Shown: positions 1 through 8,709, counted from the stretch's first letter. The stretch: DNA of 64,000 nucleotides from Paenibacillus helianthi (GCF_001909055.1 NZ_LVWI01000033.1:62001-126000), one strand, 5' to 3'. The notes: generated by a model from the letters alone, not told the origin. Numbers and translations: made by a program.

Positions 1-484
1 TGGCTTCCTCCAGCGGAACATCGATAACCGATATGGTGCAGTCGGCATTTCTAGCCTTGTGGTACTGAAGCATCGCATAATAGTCCATCTTGTAGATATG
101 GTCTCCCGACAGAATCAGCACATGCTCCGGATCGAATTGATCCACAAACTTCAGATTGCGGTAAATGGCATCTGCTGTGCCACGGTACCAGCTGCTCCCG
201 TTCTCCCGTTCATGCGGCGGTAAGACAAATACCCCGCCGTCCTTGCGGTTCAAGTCCCAATCGCTGCCTACTCCGATGTATGAATGAAGCACAAGCGGTT
301 CATACTGCGTCAGCACACCGACAGTATCAATTCCCGAATTGGAGCAGTTGCTCAAAGGGAAATCAATAATCCGGTAGGTCCCCCCAAAATAAACAGCGGG
401 CTTTGCGAGCGACTTGGTCAATCCCTTTAACCTTTTCCCTTGGCCTCCCGCCAATAACATGGCTACCATTTCTTTTTTCTTCAT
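1..484 (-). CDS. glgC: Glucose-1-phosphate adenylyltransferase, N-terminal part (runs off the window edge)
   Basis: Makes ADP-glucose from glucose-1-phosphate and ATP, the committed step of bacterial glycogen synthesis in the cytoplasm. About 161 N-terminal residues are visible. They carry the nucleotidyltransferase signature LAGGQGKRL near residue 11, a [14 protein letters not shown] segment, and the sugar-nucleotide core [10 protein letters not shown] near residue 140. The ATG at 484 is preceded by GGGAGG at a normal distance, which fixes the start. The C-terminal half and the rest of any glg operon lie beyond position 1, so operon partners cannot be seen. The family call is firm; whether the full gene is intact cannot be judged. 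Confidence 0.93.
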   Translation of the reverse strand, partial: MKKKEMVAMLLAGGQGKRLKGLTKSLAKPAVYFGGTYRIIDFPLSNCSNSGIDTVGVLTQYEPLVLHSYIGVGSDWDLNRKDGGVFVLPPHERENGSSWYRGTADAIYRNLKFVDQFDPEHVLILSGDHIYKMDYYAMLQYHKARNADCTISVIDVPLEEA

Positions 485-954
485 GGAAGAGCCTCCCTTA
501 ACTTATGGGTAGTGAAGCATGTAATCAAAAAGGTTGGATGATGAATAGTACAGCGTAGATTTAACCCAGTGCAGAAATAGAAACTCCAGAAAGAAGTGTA
601 GCGAAAGAGACGTGCTTCAAAGGAATAAGATAAGGTCAGAAACGGGGAAAACACATAGAATTGGGACTTATTTCCGGCCACGGAAAGACTCTTTAGGCCG
701 GGTGGTATCCTTATTGTAAAGTGTTCTATAGCCGCCGTCAAAACCCTTTATCGTCCCGTTCAAAAACTATTTATATTCTGACTAAACTTCTTATTAATAG
801 CATTAATATCTCCGTATAATTAGATTAACCATTATGATTAACCCTGAAAGACTATTTTCGAATCCTTTCCTAATTTAATGTTTCCATCTTCAGCAAACTT
901 TCATTCTGATATGTCATAATGTAGCTAACTATTACCGATGTGGAGGAACAATGC
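485..954. other. Intergenic region between divergent glgC and the response regulator gene
   Basis: A 470-base divergent intergenic stretch, AT-rich towards its right end. A TATAAT at 815-820 is a possible -10 for the downstream two-component operon, but no convincing -35 hexamer stands at 17 bases from it. An 86-codon open frame inside has no ribosome binding site and no recognisable protein features. Nothing else stands out. Confidence 0.5.
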
Positions 955-1641
955 ATGAAGGCTGCCCAAGGTGTACGATTGCTGCTCGTGGATGATGAGC
1001 CTCATATTCTCCAGTTCCTGGAGCTGGGCCTGAACAATGAGGGCTTTGAAGTAAGAACCGCTCCGGACGGGGTTAGTGCCATTGCGGTTGCTGCGGAATT
1101 CAAGCCCCATGTGGCCATTCTGGATGTGATGATGCCGGGGATGGACGGGTTCGAGCTCTGCCGCTATCTCCGTTCGGAGGAATCAGAGCTTGCGGTAATC
1201 ATGCTTACAGCCAAAGATGAAGTGGATGACCGTGTTAAGGGTCTGTCCATTGGGGCTGACGATTATATGGTCAAGCCGTTCAGCTTCGAAGAGCTGCTGG
1301 CCCGGATTCAGGCACGTCTGCGGAACCAGTTCCCGGGACTGCTCGGCGAAGTGCGCTGCGGACCATTCCGGATCGATGGCCGGCGCAAGGAAATCCGCCA
1401 CAAGGACGAGGTACTGGAGCTGTCCCCTACCGAATACGAGCTGCTGCAATACCTGGTCATCAATCATGGTCTGGTGCTGAGCAAACCGATGATTCTCGAT
1501 AAGGTATGGGGCTATGATTTCGGCGGTGAGGAGAATATCGTAGAGGTCTACATCCGTTCCCTCCGCGAGAAACTGGGCGACAAAGAACACCGGATCATAC
1601 GCACGCTTCGCGGTGCGGGTTATCGGGTGGATCTGGTATGA
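955..1641 (+). CDS. OmpR/PhoB-family response regulator
   Basis: Cytoplasmic DNA-binding response regulator of a two-component system, 228 residues. The receiver domain fills about residues 7-120, with the acidic pair in LLLVDDEP (D13, D14), the phospho-acceptor D57 in ILDVMMPG, T85 in MLTAKD and the lysine in DYMVKPF. A winged-helix output domain follows (about 130-226), with LSPTEYELLQYL and the C-terminal TLRGAGYRV typical of the family. A GTG five codons upstream is also open, but ATG 955 has GGAGG at 942-946, so I place the start there. The stop overlaps the next ATG by four bases, so the pair is translationally coupled. The stimulus is unknown; it resembles the YkoG/YkoH type of Bacillus. 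Confidence 0.93.
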   Translation: MKAAQGVRLLLVDDEPHILQFLELGLNNEGFEVRTAPDGVSAIAVAAEFKPHVAILDVMMPGMDGFELCRYLRSEESELAVIMLTAKDEVDDRVKGLSIGADDYMVKPFSFEELLARIQARLRNQFPGLLGEVRCGPFRIDGRRKEIRHKDEVLELSPTEYELLQYLVINHGLVLSKPMILDKVWGYDFGGEENIVEVYIRSLREKLGDKEHRIIRTLRGAGYRVDLV

Positions 1642-3269
1642 TTGCCCGTGCCAAGGGTCTATTCGGCAGGCTCCCCGCGCCGCGCTCCTTGCGCAAGCAG
1701 CTGCTGATCATTTCACTGCTGATTCTCTCCGGCCTGCTGCTCTTAATCGGTGTGCTTCAGTATGTACTTATGCGTGATTTCATCTACACCAACCGGGCAG
1801 AATCCATGGAAACCCAGATCCGTTCCGTGCCGCGTGAGATTTTTTTCAACTCGCTGGCTTTCAATAACAACGGTGAGAAGGGATCCGGGACAAGCAGCGG
1901 AGAACCAGGCAGCGGTATCAGTGGCAGCACTGGTACGCCAACTCCAGGACTGCCGCCTGTAAACGGCAGCTCGGGCGGTATTGGAGTCCCTGAAGGCAGC
2001 GGCACTTTCATCCCCGGCAATATGCGTAACGCTGCCAACCGGCGTCCGCTTCTGCTGGACGCCCATACGACCCTCGCGATTTACAGCACGGGCGGAGGGT
2101 TCAAGGATTTCCAGGAGGAGACCCTATCTGATTCCTCCGCTCCCAGATTATCCGATGCAGAGTACAATAATTTGCTGAAGCACACCACCGACAAGGCTAC
2201 CGGCAGCTACCGGCTCATTACCGCACCGGACGGCAGTGAGCATCTGGCCGTATTCATGAATCTTGGCAAACCCCAGGAGTCCCGGATGCTGCTGCAGATG
2301 AGTGTGGGTACAGGCCCGCTGAAGGATGTGATCATGCAGCAGCTGCTGATTTTTGCAGCCTTATCGGTTGCAGCCCTGCTGGCTGGGCTTCTCCTGTACC
2401 TGCCAGCCCTGCGCAAAACGCTGGTCCCCTTATCCAACATGGGGGAAGCCGCACAGATTATCGATGCAGGCAATTTGAGCGAGCGGTTCCCCGTAAACCA
2501 GGGACAGACAGAGATCGACAAGCTGTCCCGCTCATTCAACGGAATGTTGGAGCGGCTGGAGATTTCTTTTCAAGGTGAGCGTGAAGCCAAAGAGCAAATG
2601 CGGCGTTTTGCCGCTGATGCCTCCCATGAGCTTAGGACCCCGCTAACGTCCATCCATGGATTTCTGGAGGTGCTGCTGCGTGGAGCTGCAGATAACAAGG
2701 AACAGCTCATGAATGCGCTAAGAAGCATGCACGGAGAATCGAAACGGATCAATAAGCTGGTAGAGGATCTGCTCCTCCTGGCCCGCATGGACGGAGCGCC
2801 GCAGCTTAACATCAAAAAAATGATGCTGGGAGATGTGATCACCGAGATGCAGCCGCAGCTCCTCATGCTTGCCGGAGACCGCAGGGTTACCTTCGGGATC
2901 CCTCGCGGCATCTGCGGCATGTATGATCCCGACAAGCTGAAGCAGGTGATTCTTAATCTATTCCACAATGCTGTACAACATACCGATGCTGAAGAGGGAA
3001 TTATACATGTTGGCCTGGTTGCCCGGGGAACAGAAGCCGAGTTGACCGTGAGAGATAATGGCTCCGGGATCGCGGCAGAGCATATTCCCCATGTATTTGA
3101 AAGATTCTACCGAAGTGATTCTTCACGCACCCGTAAATACGGCGGCTCCGGACTCGGACTCTCCATAACCAAATCCATTGTGGATGCACATCACGGCGAC
3201 ATCCGTGTCGACAGCCGCCCCGGTGAAGGAACCTCCTTCAAGGTTACCCTTCCCTGCTTCACAGATTAG
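1638..3269 (+). CDS. Membrane sensor histidine kinase, cognate to the preceding regulator
   Basis: Membrane histidine kinase of 543 residues, start codon overlapping the regulator stop (ATGA). One transmembrane segment lies at about residues 21-45 and a second at about 232-255, enclosing a roughly 185-residue extracellular domain. HAMP follows, then HisKA with the phospho-accepting His in ASHELRTPLTSI, and an HATPase_c domain with the N box LNLFHNAVQH, G1 VRDNGSGI and G2 GGSGLGLSI. The extracellular part contains an unusual Gly/Ser/Pro-rich stretch at about 80-125, which looks like a disordered linker rather than a ligand pocket. The nearby glycosyltransferase pair recalls the Bacillus ykoGH neighbourhood, but a functional link is inference only. 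Confidence 0.93.
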   Translation: MIARAKGLFGRLPAPRSLRKQLLIISLLILSGLLLLIGVLQYVLMRDFIYTNRAESMETQIRSVPREIFFNSLAFNNNGEKGSGTSSGEPGSGISGSTGTPTPGLPPVNGSSGGIGVPEGSGTFIPGNMRNAANRRPLLLDAHTTLAIYSTGGGFKDFQEETLSDSSAPRLSDAEYNNLLKHTTDKATGSYRLITAPDGSEHLAVFMNLGKPQESRMLLQMSVGTGPLKDVIMQQLLIFAALSVAALLAGLLLYLPALRKTLVPLSNMGEAAQIIDAGNLSERFPVNQGQTEIDKLSRSFNGMLERLEISFQGEREAKEQMRRFAADASHELRTPLTSIHGFLEVLLRGAADNKEQLMNALRSMHGESKRINKLVEDLLLLARMDGAPQLNIKKMMLGDVITEMQPQLLMLAGDRRVTFGIPRGICGMYDPDKLKQVILNLFHNAVQHTDAEEGIIHVGLVARGTEAELTVRDNGSGIAAEHIPHVFERFYRSDSSRTRKYGGSGLGLSITKSIVDAHHGDIRVDSRPGEGTSFKVTLPCFTD

Positions 3270-3308
3270 CTAATGAAGAATCATTAACGTTATAATAGTA
3301 AGTGAGAC

Positions 3309-3455
3309 GCTCACAAAACTTAAGGCCTATGCTTCCGAAGTGAGTTTTGTACGGAGCGGTTCGGATGATGTGTAGGCTCACAAAACTTAAAGCCTATGCT
3401 TCCGAAGCGAGTTTTGTACGGAGCGGTTCGGATGATGTGTAGGCTCACAAAACTT
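3309..3455 (+). promoter_or_regulatory. Tandem 67-bp leader repeat (two full copies plus a 13-base third) with inverted repeats
   Basis: Two almost identical 67-base units (3309-3375, 3376-3442) are followed by a third start, GCTCACAAAACTT at 3443, which runs straight into the TAGGAGG ribosome binding site (3457-3463) of the FAD protein. Each unit holds a dyad: ACAAAACT (3313-3320; 3380-3387) and AGTTTTGT (3343-3350; 3410-3417) around GCCTATGCTTCCG. The third ACAAAACT (3447-3454) touches the ribosome binding site, so an upstream AGTTTTGT could pair with it. A diverged copy precedes the monooxygenase gene at 21521. This may be an RNA switch or a repeated operator; sequence alone cannot decide. 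Confidence 0.75.
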
Positions 3456-3470
3456 TTAGGAGGTTATGTT

Positions 3471-4037
3471 ATGTACGAAATCGCCATCATCGGGGCCGGC
3501 CCTGCCGGTGCAAGTGCAGCCCTGTTCGCCGCCAAGGCGGGCAAAAAAACGCTGTTAATCGACAACGATAAAGGCATGACGCGCAGAGGCTGGTATGAGA
3601 ATTATTATGGGATTGCTGAAATTGGCGGGCCCGAGCTCGTGGAAACCGGTCATAAGCAGGCTGTGCAATTCGGTGCGGAATTAGTAGCAGACCAAGCGGT
3701 GAACCTCACTGCAGCCGGCGAGGGCTTTGTCATTGAGAGTGAGAGCGGCGCTACTTATGAAGCGAAGCACGTAATCCTGGCAACGGGTGTGCTGACGGAT
3801 CTGGCCGCCAAAGCCGGTGTAGACACGAAGGACGGCACAGAACCAAGAATCAAGACCGTTGTAGCCGTGAATGCTGAAGGCAAAACCAATGTCGAAGGTA
3901 TTTGGGCTGCCGGTACGGTAGCCGGAGTAAGCGTTCACGCCATTATTACTGCCGGAGACGGTGCGAAGGTTGCTATTAATATTATCAGTGAACTGAACGG
4001 TGCAAGATATGTAGACCATGATCTGCTGAAGGCTTAA
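3471..4037 (+). CDS. Small FAD-dependent pyridine-nucleotide oxidoreductase, thioredoxin-reductase-like
   Basis: A 188-residue flavoprotein with the FAD-binding Rossmann motif IGAGPAGASAALFAA near residue 6, an ATG motif (ILATGVLTD) around 105, and the C-terminal FAD-binding piece WAAGTVAGVSVHAI with GDGAKVAINI. This is the FAD half of a thioredoxin-reductase fold. The NADPH domain and the CxxC redox pair of genuine TrxB are absent, since TrxB is about 310 residues. The partner or electron donor is therefore unknown. I chose ATG 3471 because TAGGAGG sits seven bases upstream; the longer frame would begin inside the repeated leader. A bidirectional-looking hairpin terminator follows. The shared leader links it to a quinone-related operon at 21.5 kb. 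Confidence 0.85.
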   Translation: MYEIAIIGAGPAGASAALFAAKAGKKTLLIDNDKGMTRRGWYENYYGIAEIGGPELVETGHKQAVQFGAELVADQAVNLTAAGEGFVIESESGATYEAKHVILATGVLTDLAAKAGVDTKDGTEPRIKTVVAVNAEGKTNVEGIWAAGTVAGVSVHAIITAGDGAKVAINIISELNGARYVDHDLLKA

Positions 4038-4073
4038 ACTTACTGTTCGGCACGAAAGAGCTTCAGGCCAGTT

Positions 4074-4108
4074 AAGGCCAGCCAGAGATACATCCGGCTG
4101 GCCTTTTT
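4074..4108 (+). terminator. Rho-independent terminator
   Basis: AAGGCCAGCC (4074-4083) pairs perfectly with GGCTGGCCTT (4096-4105) and is followed by a T run. It lies 37 bases after the stop of the FAD oxidoreductase. Confidence 0.85.
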
Positions 4109-4217
4109 GGACGTCGGTGCTCTATCCACTGGATTCAGCCTTGCCGTCAGCGAACCCGGCCATTTGCCCCTGCACCGGGAACCTGCCGGACGGACAAGAC
4201 CTTTGCACCATCGTCAA

Positions 4218-5201
4218 TTATTTATGAAGCTGTGCCACCCTTTGCTCGACTGCACCTTGCTGCTGCTTGCCGCTGTAAAAGTCCTGGACAATATAGAGCG
4301 GGCGTCTCTTCGTTTCGTCATAGATCCGGCCCACATACTCACCCAGAATACCCAGCATAATCAGTACAAATCCGTTGAATGTCAAGGTAATGCCGATCAT
4401 CGATGCCCAGCCCTTAACGGCTGCGTCCGTAAACAGTACCAGGTACAGCACATACATAAGGTACAGAAATCCGGCAGCCGACAGCAGCCCTCCCAGATAG
4501 CCCGCCAGCTTCAGCGGCTTGTAGGAAAAGGAGGTGATCCCATCCAGTGACAGCTTGATCATGCGCTTCAGCGGGTATTTCGTTTCACCTGCCAGCCGTT
4601 CATCACGCTCATATTCGATAGCCTTCTGCCGGAAGCCGACCCAGCTGACCAGTCCGCGAACGAAGCGGTTTTTCTCTGGCAGCCGTTTCAGTTCCTCGCA
4701 TACCTTGCGGTCGATCAGCCGGAAATCGCCGGTGTCCACCGGGATAGAGATGTCCGTGGAATACCGCAGCACCCGGTAAAAGAGGCTCGCTGTCCACTTT
4801 TTAAACAGAGACTCCCCGTTGCGCTTCACCCGTTTGGCATATACAACCTCATAGCCGTTGTTCCATTCCCGGATCATATCCAGAATCAGCTCCGGCGGGT
4901 CCTGCAGATCAGCGTCGATGATGACTACCGCATCCCCCAGCGCATAATCCATACCCGCGGTAATGGCAATCTGATGACCAAAGTTGCGGGAGAAATCAAT
5001 CAGCTTCACGCTCTCATCCCAATAACTGTATTCCTCAATCATCTGCGCACAATTATCCGTGCTTCCGTCATTGACGAACAGCAGCTCGTAAGCCTCTCCT
5101 GTCGTTTCCATTACCTTTTTTATCCGCCGGTAGGTTTCCTGAATAACCGCCTCTTCGTTGTACATCGGTATGATTATGGAATAGCGCACGTGCGTACTCA
5201 T
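4218..5201 (-). CDS. ykcC: Family 2 glycosyltransferase, polyprenyl-phosphate sugar transferase type
   Basis: Membrane-anchored GT2 enzyme of 327 residues, expected to move a sugar from a nucleotide donor to a polyprenyl-phosphate carrier on the cytoplasmic face. Visible motifs are the N-terminal SIIIPMYNEE, FVNDGSTDN, the metal-binding DAD in IIDADLQDPPE, and GDFRLIDRK. Two C-terminal transmembrane helices begin near residues 230 and 270. ATG 5201 follows AAGGAGGAGC, which is preferred over a 36-codon upstream extension. It lies 97 bases downstream of a GT39-like gene on the same strand. That pairing matches YkcB/YkcC (and YkoS/YkoT) of Bacillus: this protein would load the lipid carrier that the GT39 partner uses. 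The sugar and the acceptor are not known from sequence. Confidence 0.88.
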   Translation of the reverse strand: MSTHVRYSIIIPMYNEEAVIQETYRRIKKVMETTGEAYELLFVNDGSTDNCAQMIEEYSYWDESVKLIDFSRNFGHQIAITAGMDYALGDAVVIIDADLQDPPELILDMIREWNNGYEVVYAKRVKRNGESLFKKWTASLFYRVLRYSTDISIPVDTGDFRLIDRKVCEELKRLPEKNRFVRGLVSWVGFRQKAIEYERDERLAGETKYPLKRMIKLSLDGITSFSYKPLKLAGYLGGLLSAAGFLYLMYVLYLVLFTDAAVKGWASMIGITLTFNGFVLIMLGILGEYVGRIYDETKRRPLYIVQDFYSGKQQQGAVEQRVAQLHK

Positions 5202-5235
5202 GAGCAGCTCCTCCTTAATTTCATTTCTAGTCATG

Positions 5236-5273
5236 AAGCGCGCTTTTGCCAAAAAATCAAGTAAAGCGCGCTT
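5236..5273. repeat. Inverted repeat between the two glycosyltransferase genes
   Basis: The self-complementary decamer AAGCGCGCTT occurs at 5236-5245 and 5264-5273, separated by 18 AT-rich bases. The copies can pair as a 10-bp stem. There is no T run on the transcribed (minus) strand after the second arm, so an mRNA processing or attenuation hairpin is more likely than a full terminator. Confidence 0.45.
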
Positions 5274-5298
5274 ACTATACAGCCTGGTAAACCCCGTC

Positions 5299-7431
5299 CT
5301 ACTGAACACTCACTTCGTACAAGGTTCCGCCGTTATTACCTGTCTCTGTTCCCTGCCATTCTGCTGTTGGAACTACCGTTCCATGCTCCGTAATCCAATT
5401 GGTAATTTCAGAGCTGCCCCCGCGACCGCCGCCCATGCCTCTGGTAGTGACAAGGAAATATTTCACTTTACCGCTCGCCACAAGCGCCTTCAGTGTATCA
5501 GTGGTATACGGCACATCCGAGTTGTTGAACCCGTTTAGAATAACGACCGATTCATTTTTATCGATAATATAAGGGCCTGCAGTTCCATAATCCATTGCCG
5601 CGAACAGATACTTCTCACCGGTATTATGCTCTTTCAAATAGGTCAGCAGACTGTCGTTGACTCCCGCTGTGCCATTTCTGCCACCCAATCCGCCTATTCC
5701 TCCTTTACCACCCATGCCGCCAAAACCGCTGCTGCTGTCCGGTCCAGCCGCCGGAGTCATGCTGTTTGCTCCGTAAGTGATAGGTGTCAGTGCCCAGTAG
5801 ATAGGTCCGACCAGCAGCACCAGTAAACCCATCACCGCTGCAGCATGTACGAAAGGCTTCTTCTGCCCTTTCCATACCCGCAATGCGAGCAGCAGAACAG
5901 TGACAGCGATCCCCCCAGCCAGAACACCTATGGACCAGCCGCTTTCGATCTTATCGTCATAAGGATGCATAATGTACCACTGAAAGACAGCTGTAGCGAG
6001 CGTCGCCACTGGAAGCAGCCAGGACAGCCAGGTTGAACGTTCTTTGTAATAAGTCCACAGCTGCAGCCAGCCTGCTCCGGCCAGTGCCGCAATCGGCGGA
6101 GCCATCATAATCAGATAATATTGGTGAAAAAATCCGGCGATGCTGAAGAATCCCATAGCCGGCACCAGCCAGGCCAGCCAGAACAATGCTTCTGTATGCC
6201 GCCATGTGAAATTCCGTCTGCGCAGGCTGGCAAAGATTCCGATGCAGCCGAATAGCAGGAAAGGCAACAGCCAGCTGGCCTGGCCGGACAACGCCGATTG
6301 GAACAAGCGGAGCGGACCGGCAGTACCTGTGTTGAACATTCCTCCTGCCCCGCCATTCATCCCGCCACGGCCGCTTTGCCCGAAATCAAACTGGCCTCGG
6401 CCGTCCATTCTGCCTCCCGGCATCCCGCCGTCATCTGCAGCCTGGCCGCGGCCATTCAAGCCTCCGTCAGTCTGTTCGCCTCCTGTACCTCCAGGTGGCT
6501 GTCCCTGTGCCTGACCGTCTGTACCACTCATCATTCCTTGACTGCCTTGGGCGGCGGCTCCGTTCATGGGCGGCATCTCCCCGCCATTCCATGACGGCAT
6601 TTCGCCGCCAGGAAAGCCGCCACCGCCGCCTCCGGTACTGCGGTCACCGGTCAAGCGCGACACCCCGTTATAGCCAAAAGCCAGATTCAGCACAGAGTTC
6701 GTCCCGCTGCTGCCCATGTAAGGCCGTTTGCTTGCCGGGATCGAATCCACGATAACCGCCCAGGATAGCGAAATCACCAGCAGCACTGCGGTACAGGCTG
6801 CGAGCACTCCGGTTTTCCTCTTCCAATTCACCTTCGCAGCCAGAACATAGAAGAGGTAGAATGCGGGAAGCACCATGTATGCCTGCAGCATCTTCTCGTT
6901 GAAGCCTACGCCGATCAAGGCAAACGCCGTGAGGAGACTGCCCCATTTATTGTGCTTAGTACCCTTGAAGAGAAACCATGCTGCAAGCAAAAGCGTGAAT
7001 ACCAGCATGGCATCAATATTATTCGTTCTGCTGACAGCAGCAGCTACGGGTGTAGTTGCCATTGCCAGTGCTGCGAGCCGCGCTGCCGTGCGGCCAAAGG
7101 TTGGTTTCACCAGCAAATATACCAGCAATACGGAGCCTATTCCGCTAAGCACCTGCGGAAGGATCACGCTCCAGCCGTGCAGGCCGAAGATCAGCGCGCT
7201 GAGTGTCTGAATCCAGAACGTCACAGGCGGCTTATCAACCGTTACCGAGCCTGCCGAGTCCAGCGAGGCAAAGAAAAAGTTGTGAAAGCTCTGAAGCATA
7301 CTTCCTACTGCTGTGGTATAGTACGTGTTTGAGTATTGATCATTCCAGATTCCATAGCCATACAGAAAGGCTGCAAGCAGCAGAATACCCAGCAGCACGA
7401 CATCGGAACCCAGCTTTTTTATCCATTTCAT
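5299..7431 (-). CDS. ykcB: GT39/ArnT-like membrane glycosyltransferase with Gly-rich inserts
   Basis: Polytopic membrane protein of 710 residues, related to PMT/ArnT transferases that use polyprenyl-phosphate sugars on the outer face of the membrane. The first extracellular loop carries the typical DSAGSVTVDKPPV with the conserved acidic residue, and about a dozen hydrophobic helices follow. A C-terminal soluble domain (about 560-710) is like that of YkcA/YkcB proteins. Two low-complexity Gly-rich segments are striking, at about residues 266-370 (Gly, Met, Gln, Asn and Asp) and about 565-590. The start at 7431 follows GGAGTGGAGAGAA. It is the first gene of a two-gene unit with the GT2 gene downstream. 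The modified substrate, whether protein or wall polymer, is unknown. Confidence 0.87.
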   Translation of the reverse strand: MKWIKKLGSDVVLLGILLLAAFLYGYGIWNDQYSNTYYTTAVGSMLQSFHNFFFASLDSAGSVTVDKPPVTFWIQTLSALIFGLHGWSVILPQVLSGIGSVLLVYLLVKPTFGRTAARLAALAMATTPVAAAVSRTNNIDAMLVFTLLLAAWFLFKGTKHNKWGSLLTAFALIGVGFNEKMLQAYMVLPAFYLFYVLAAKVNWKRKTGVLAACTAVLLVISLSWAVIVDSIPASKRPYMGSSGTNSVLNLAFGYNGVSRLTGDRSTGGGGGGFPGGEMPSWNGGEMPPMNGAAAQGSQGMMSGTDGQAQGQPPGGTGGEQTDGGLNGRGQAADDGGMPGGRMDGRGQFDFGQSGRGGMNGGAGGMFNTGTAGPLRLFQSALSGQASWLLPFLLFGCIGIFASLRRRNFTWRHTEALFWLAWLVPAMGFFSIAGFFHQYYLIMMAPPIAALAGAGWLQLWTYYKERSTWLSWLLPVATLATAVFQWYIMHPYDDKIESGWSIGVLAGGIAVTVLLLALRVWKGQKKPFVHAAAVMGLLVLLVGPIYWALTPITYGANSMTPAAGPDSSSGFGGMGGKGGIGGLGGRNGTAGVNDSLLTYLKEHNTGEKYLFAAMDYGTAGPYIIDKNESVVILNGFNNSDVPYTTDTLKALVASGKVKYFLVTTRGMGGGRGGSSEITNWITEHGTVVPTAEWQGTETGNNGGTLYEVSVQ

Positions 7432-7864
7432 TTCTCTCCACTCCCATCGATCGATACACTATTCCGGCAGTGCTCTATCCCCCGGTACAGCTTTGCTTAG
7501 GTGTATTATGGCACCCCTACCTTAACTGATAATGAAATCAGGCTGAATGTTTGCTGAATACCGGAACGAGAAATACGGAATGAGAAATAGCCCCACAACG
7601 TGGGGCCAAGATTGTCGGGAAACCCAGGATTTTTACGACCTTGGGTTTCTTTTTACGTTCAGACTGTCAGGGGACAAGCATTGGTCTAGCGGGAAAAGGT
7701 GAAGGTTAATATTTCAAGTTATCATGGTAGAGTTAGCAGTACGCCGCAGGCGCTAACAGCTTCAGTATTGGGCCCAGGGAGGATATAATTACCACAATGG
7801 GCATCAAGCCTAGTATTGAATTTGGATAATGATGAAGCATGAAATTAGGTAAGGGAGTGCGGCA
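7432..7864. other. Intergenic region with a plus-strand terminator-like hairpin
   Basis: A 433-base gap between divergent genes. CCCCAC-aac-GTGGGG sits near 7591-7605, and a clear rho-independent terminator shape lies at 7619-7654: GAAACCCA pairs with TGGGTTTC (7642-7649) and is followed by five T. No plus-strand gene precedes it, because the flanking YkcB-like gene is on the minus strand. It either ends an unrecognised short transcript or is a relic. No coding feature was found here. Confidence 0.5.
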
Positions 7865-8674
7865 ATGATTTATGTAAGAAGCTTTAAGCTTTCTGATTAT
7901 ACAGATCGGAATCCCAACATATACCCTGATTATGTATTTAAGCACGTGGCTGGAGAGGTGCTTTTGTTTGATCGGATTACGGTGCTATATGGCAATAACG
8001 GGAGCGGAAAATCCACTTTACTCAATGTAATCTCCAACAAGTTGGGCATTCCTGGGGCGGAAAGAATGACAAGCTATGGACATATTAACTATGCGCAACG
8101 TTTCCTTGATTTGAGCAGCTATCAGTTTGGGTATGATGAGCAAGAACGTGAAATCAGGCAACTTCCAAAAGGAAGCCGATATATGAAATCAGAGGATGTT
8201 CTATATGAGATCAAGAAGATCCAGCAATCTTCCGTGCTTCGTGAGGGAATCATAAATGAACAGAGGCACAAAGGGATGAGCGAGGCTCAGGCGGCAGAAT
8301 ATGAAGCTACGTATGCGTTTAGGAAGAAGCTGGAGGACATTCAATTTTCCCAGGAAAAATACTCCAACGGGGAGACGTCCATGCAGTTCTTCGAGGAATA
8401 TCTGCTGCCTGGGCAATTGTATTTATTGGACGAGCCGGAAACATCACTTTCTCCTGCTAATCAAATACGGATGGCAGAACAAATAAATGAGCTGGCACGA
8501 TATTTTGACAGTCAATTTATTATTGCCACTCATTCCCCTTTTGTTCTAGGCACGTTGCATGCAAAAATATATAATCTGGATGCGAGGCCTCTTCAAACAG
8601 CAGAATGGTTTGAGCTGGACAATGTGCGGTTTTTTTATCAATTTTTCAATAAGCATAAGCCATTGTTTGAATGA
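7865..8674 (+). CDS. SMC/OLD-like AAA ATPase
   Basis: Soluble ATPase of 269 residues with an ABC/SMC-type nucleotide-binding fold and no membrane segments. The Walker A motif is YGNNGSGKST (about 40-49), a signature-like YSNGETSMQFF lies near 165, Walker B is LYLLDEPETSLS near 185, and the H-loop FIIATHSPFVL is near 220. Proteins of this size and arrangement are annotated as AAA-family or ATP-binding proteins of unknown role. They resemble the ATPase half of DNA-repair or defence proteins but lack a Toprim or coiled-coil domain. ATG 7865 is preceded by AAGGGAGTG. It stands alone between unrelated genes, so context gives no partner. Confidence 0.8.
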   Translation: MIYVRSFKLSDYTDRNPNIYPDYVFKHVAGEVLLFDRITVLYGNNGSGKSTLLNVISNKLGIPGAERMTSYGHINYAQRFLDLSSYQFGYDEQEREIRQLPKGSRYMKSEDVLYEIKKIQQSSVLREGIINEQRHKGMSEAQAAEYEATYAFRKKLEDIQFSQEKYSNGETSMQFFEEYLLPGQLYLLDEPETSLSPANQIRMAEQINELARYFDSQFIIATHSPFVLGTLHAKIYNLDARPLQTAEWFELDNVRFFYQFFNKHKPLFE

Positions 8675-8709
8675 GAGAAGGTCCAGCACCGTCTTTCAAT
8701 GCCAGCCTG

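Noticed and set aside
481..741. 86-codon minus-strand open frame between glgC and the response regulator
   Set aside because: It overlaps the glgC start and its ribosome binding site, has no ribosome binding site of its own and no recognisable features.
7865..8674. Phage-defence ATPase
   Set aside because: The ATPase stands alone without a nuclease, Toprim or reverse-transcriptase partner; the motifs support only an SMC-like ATPase.
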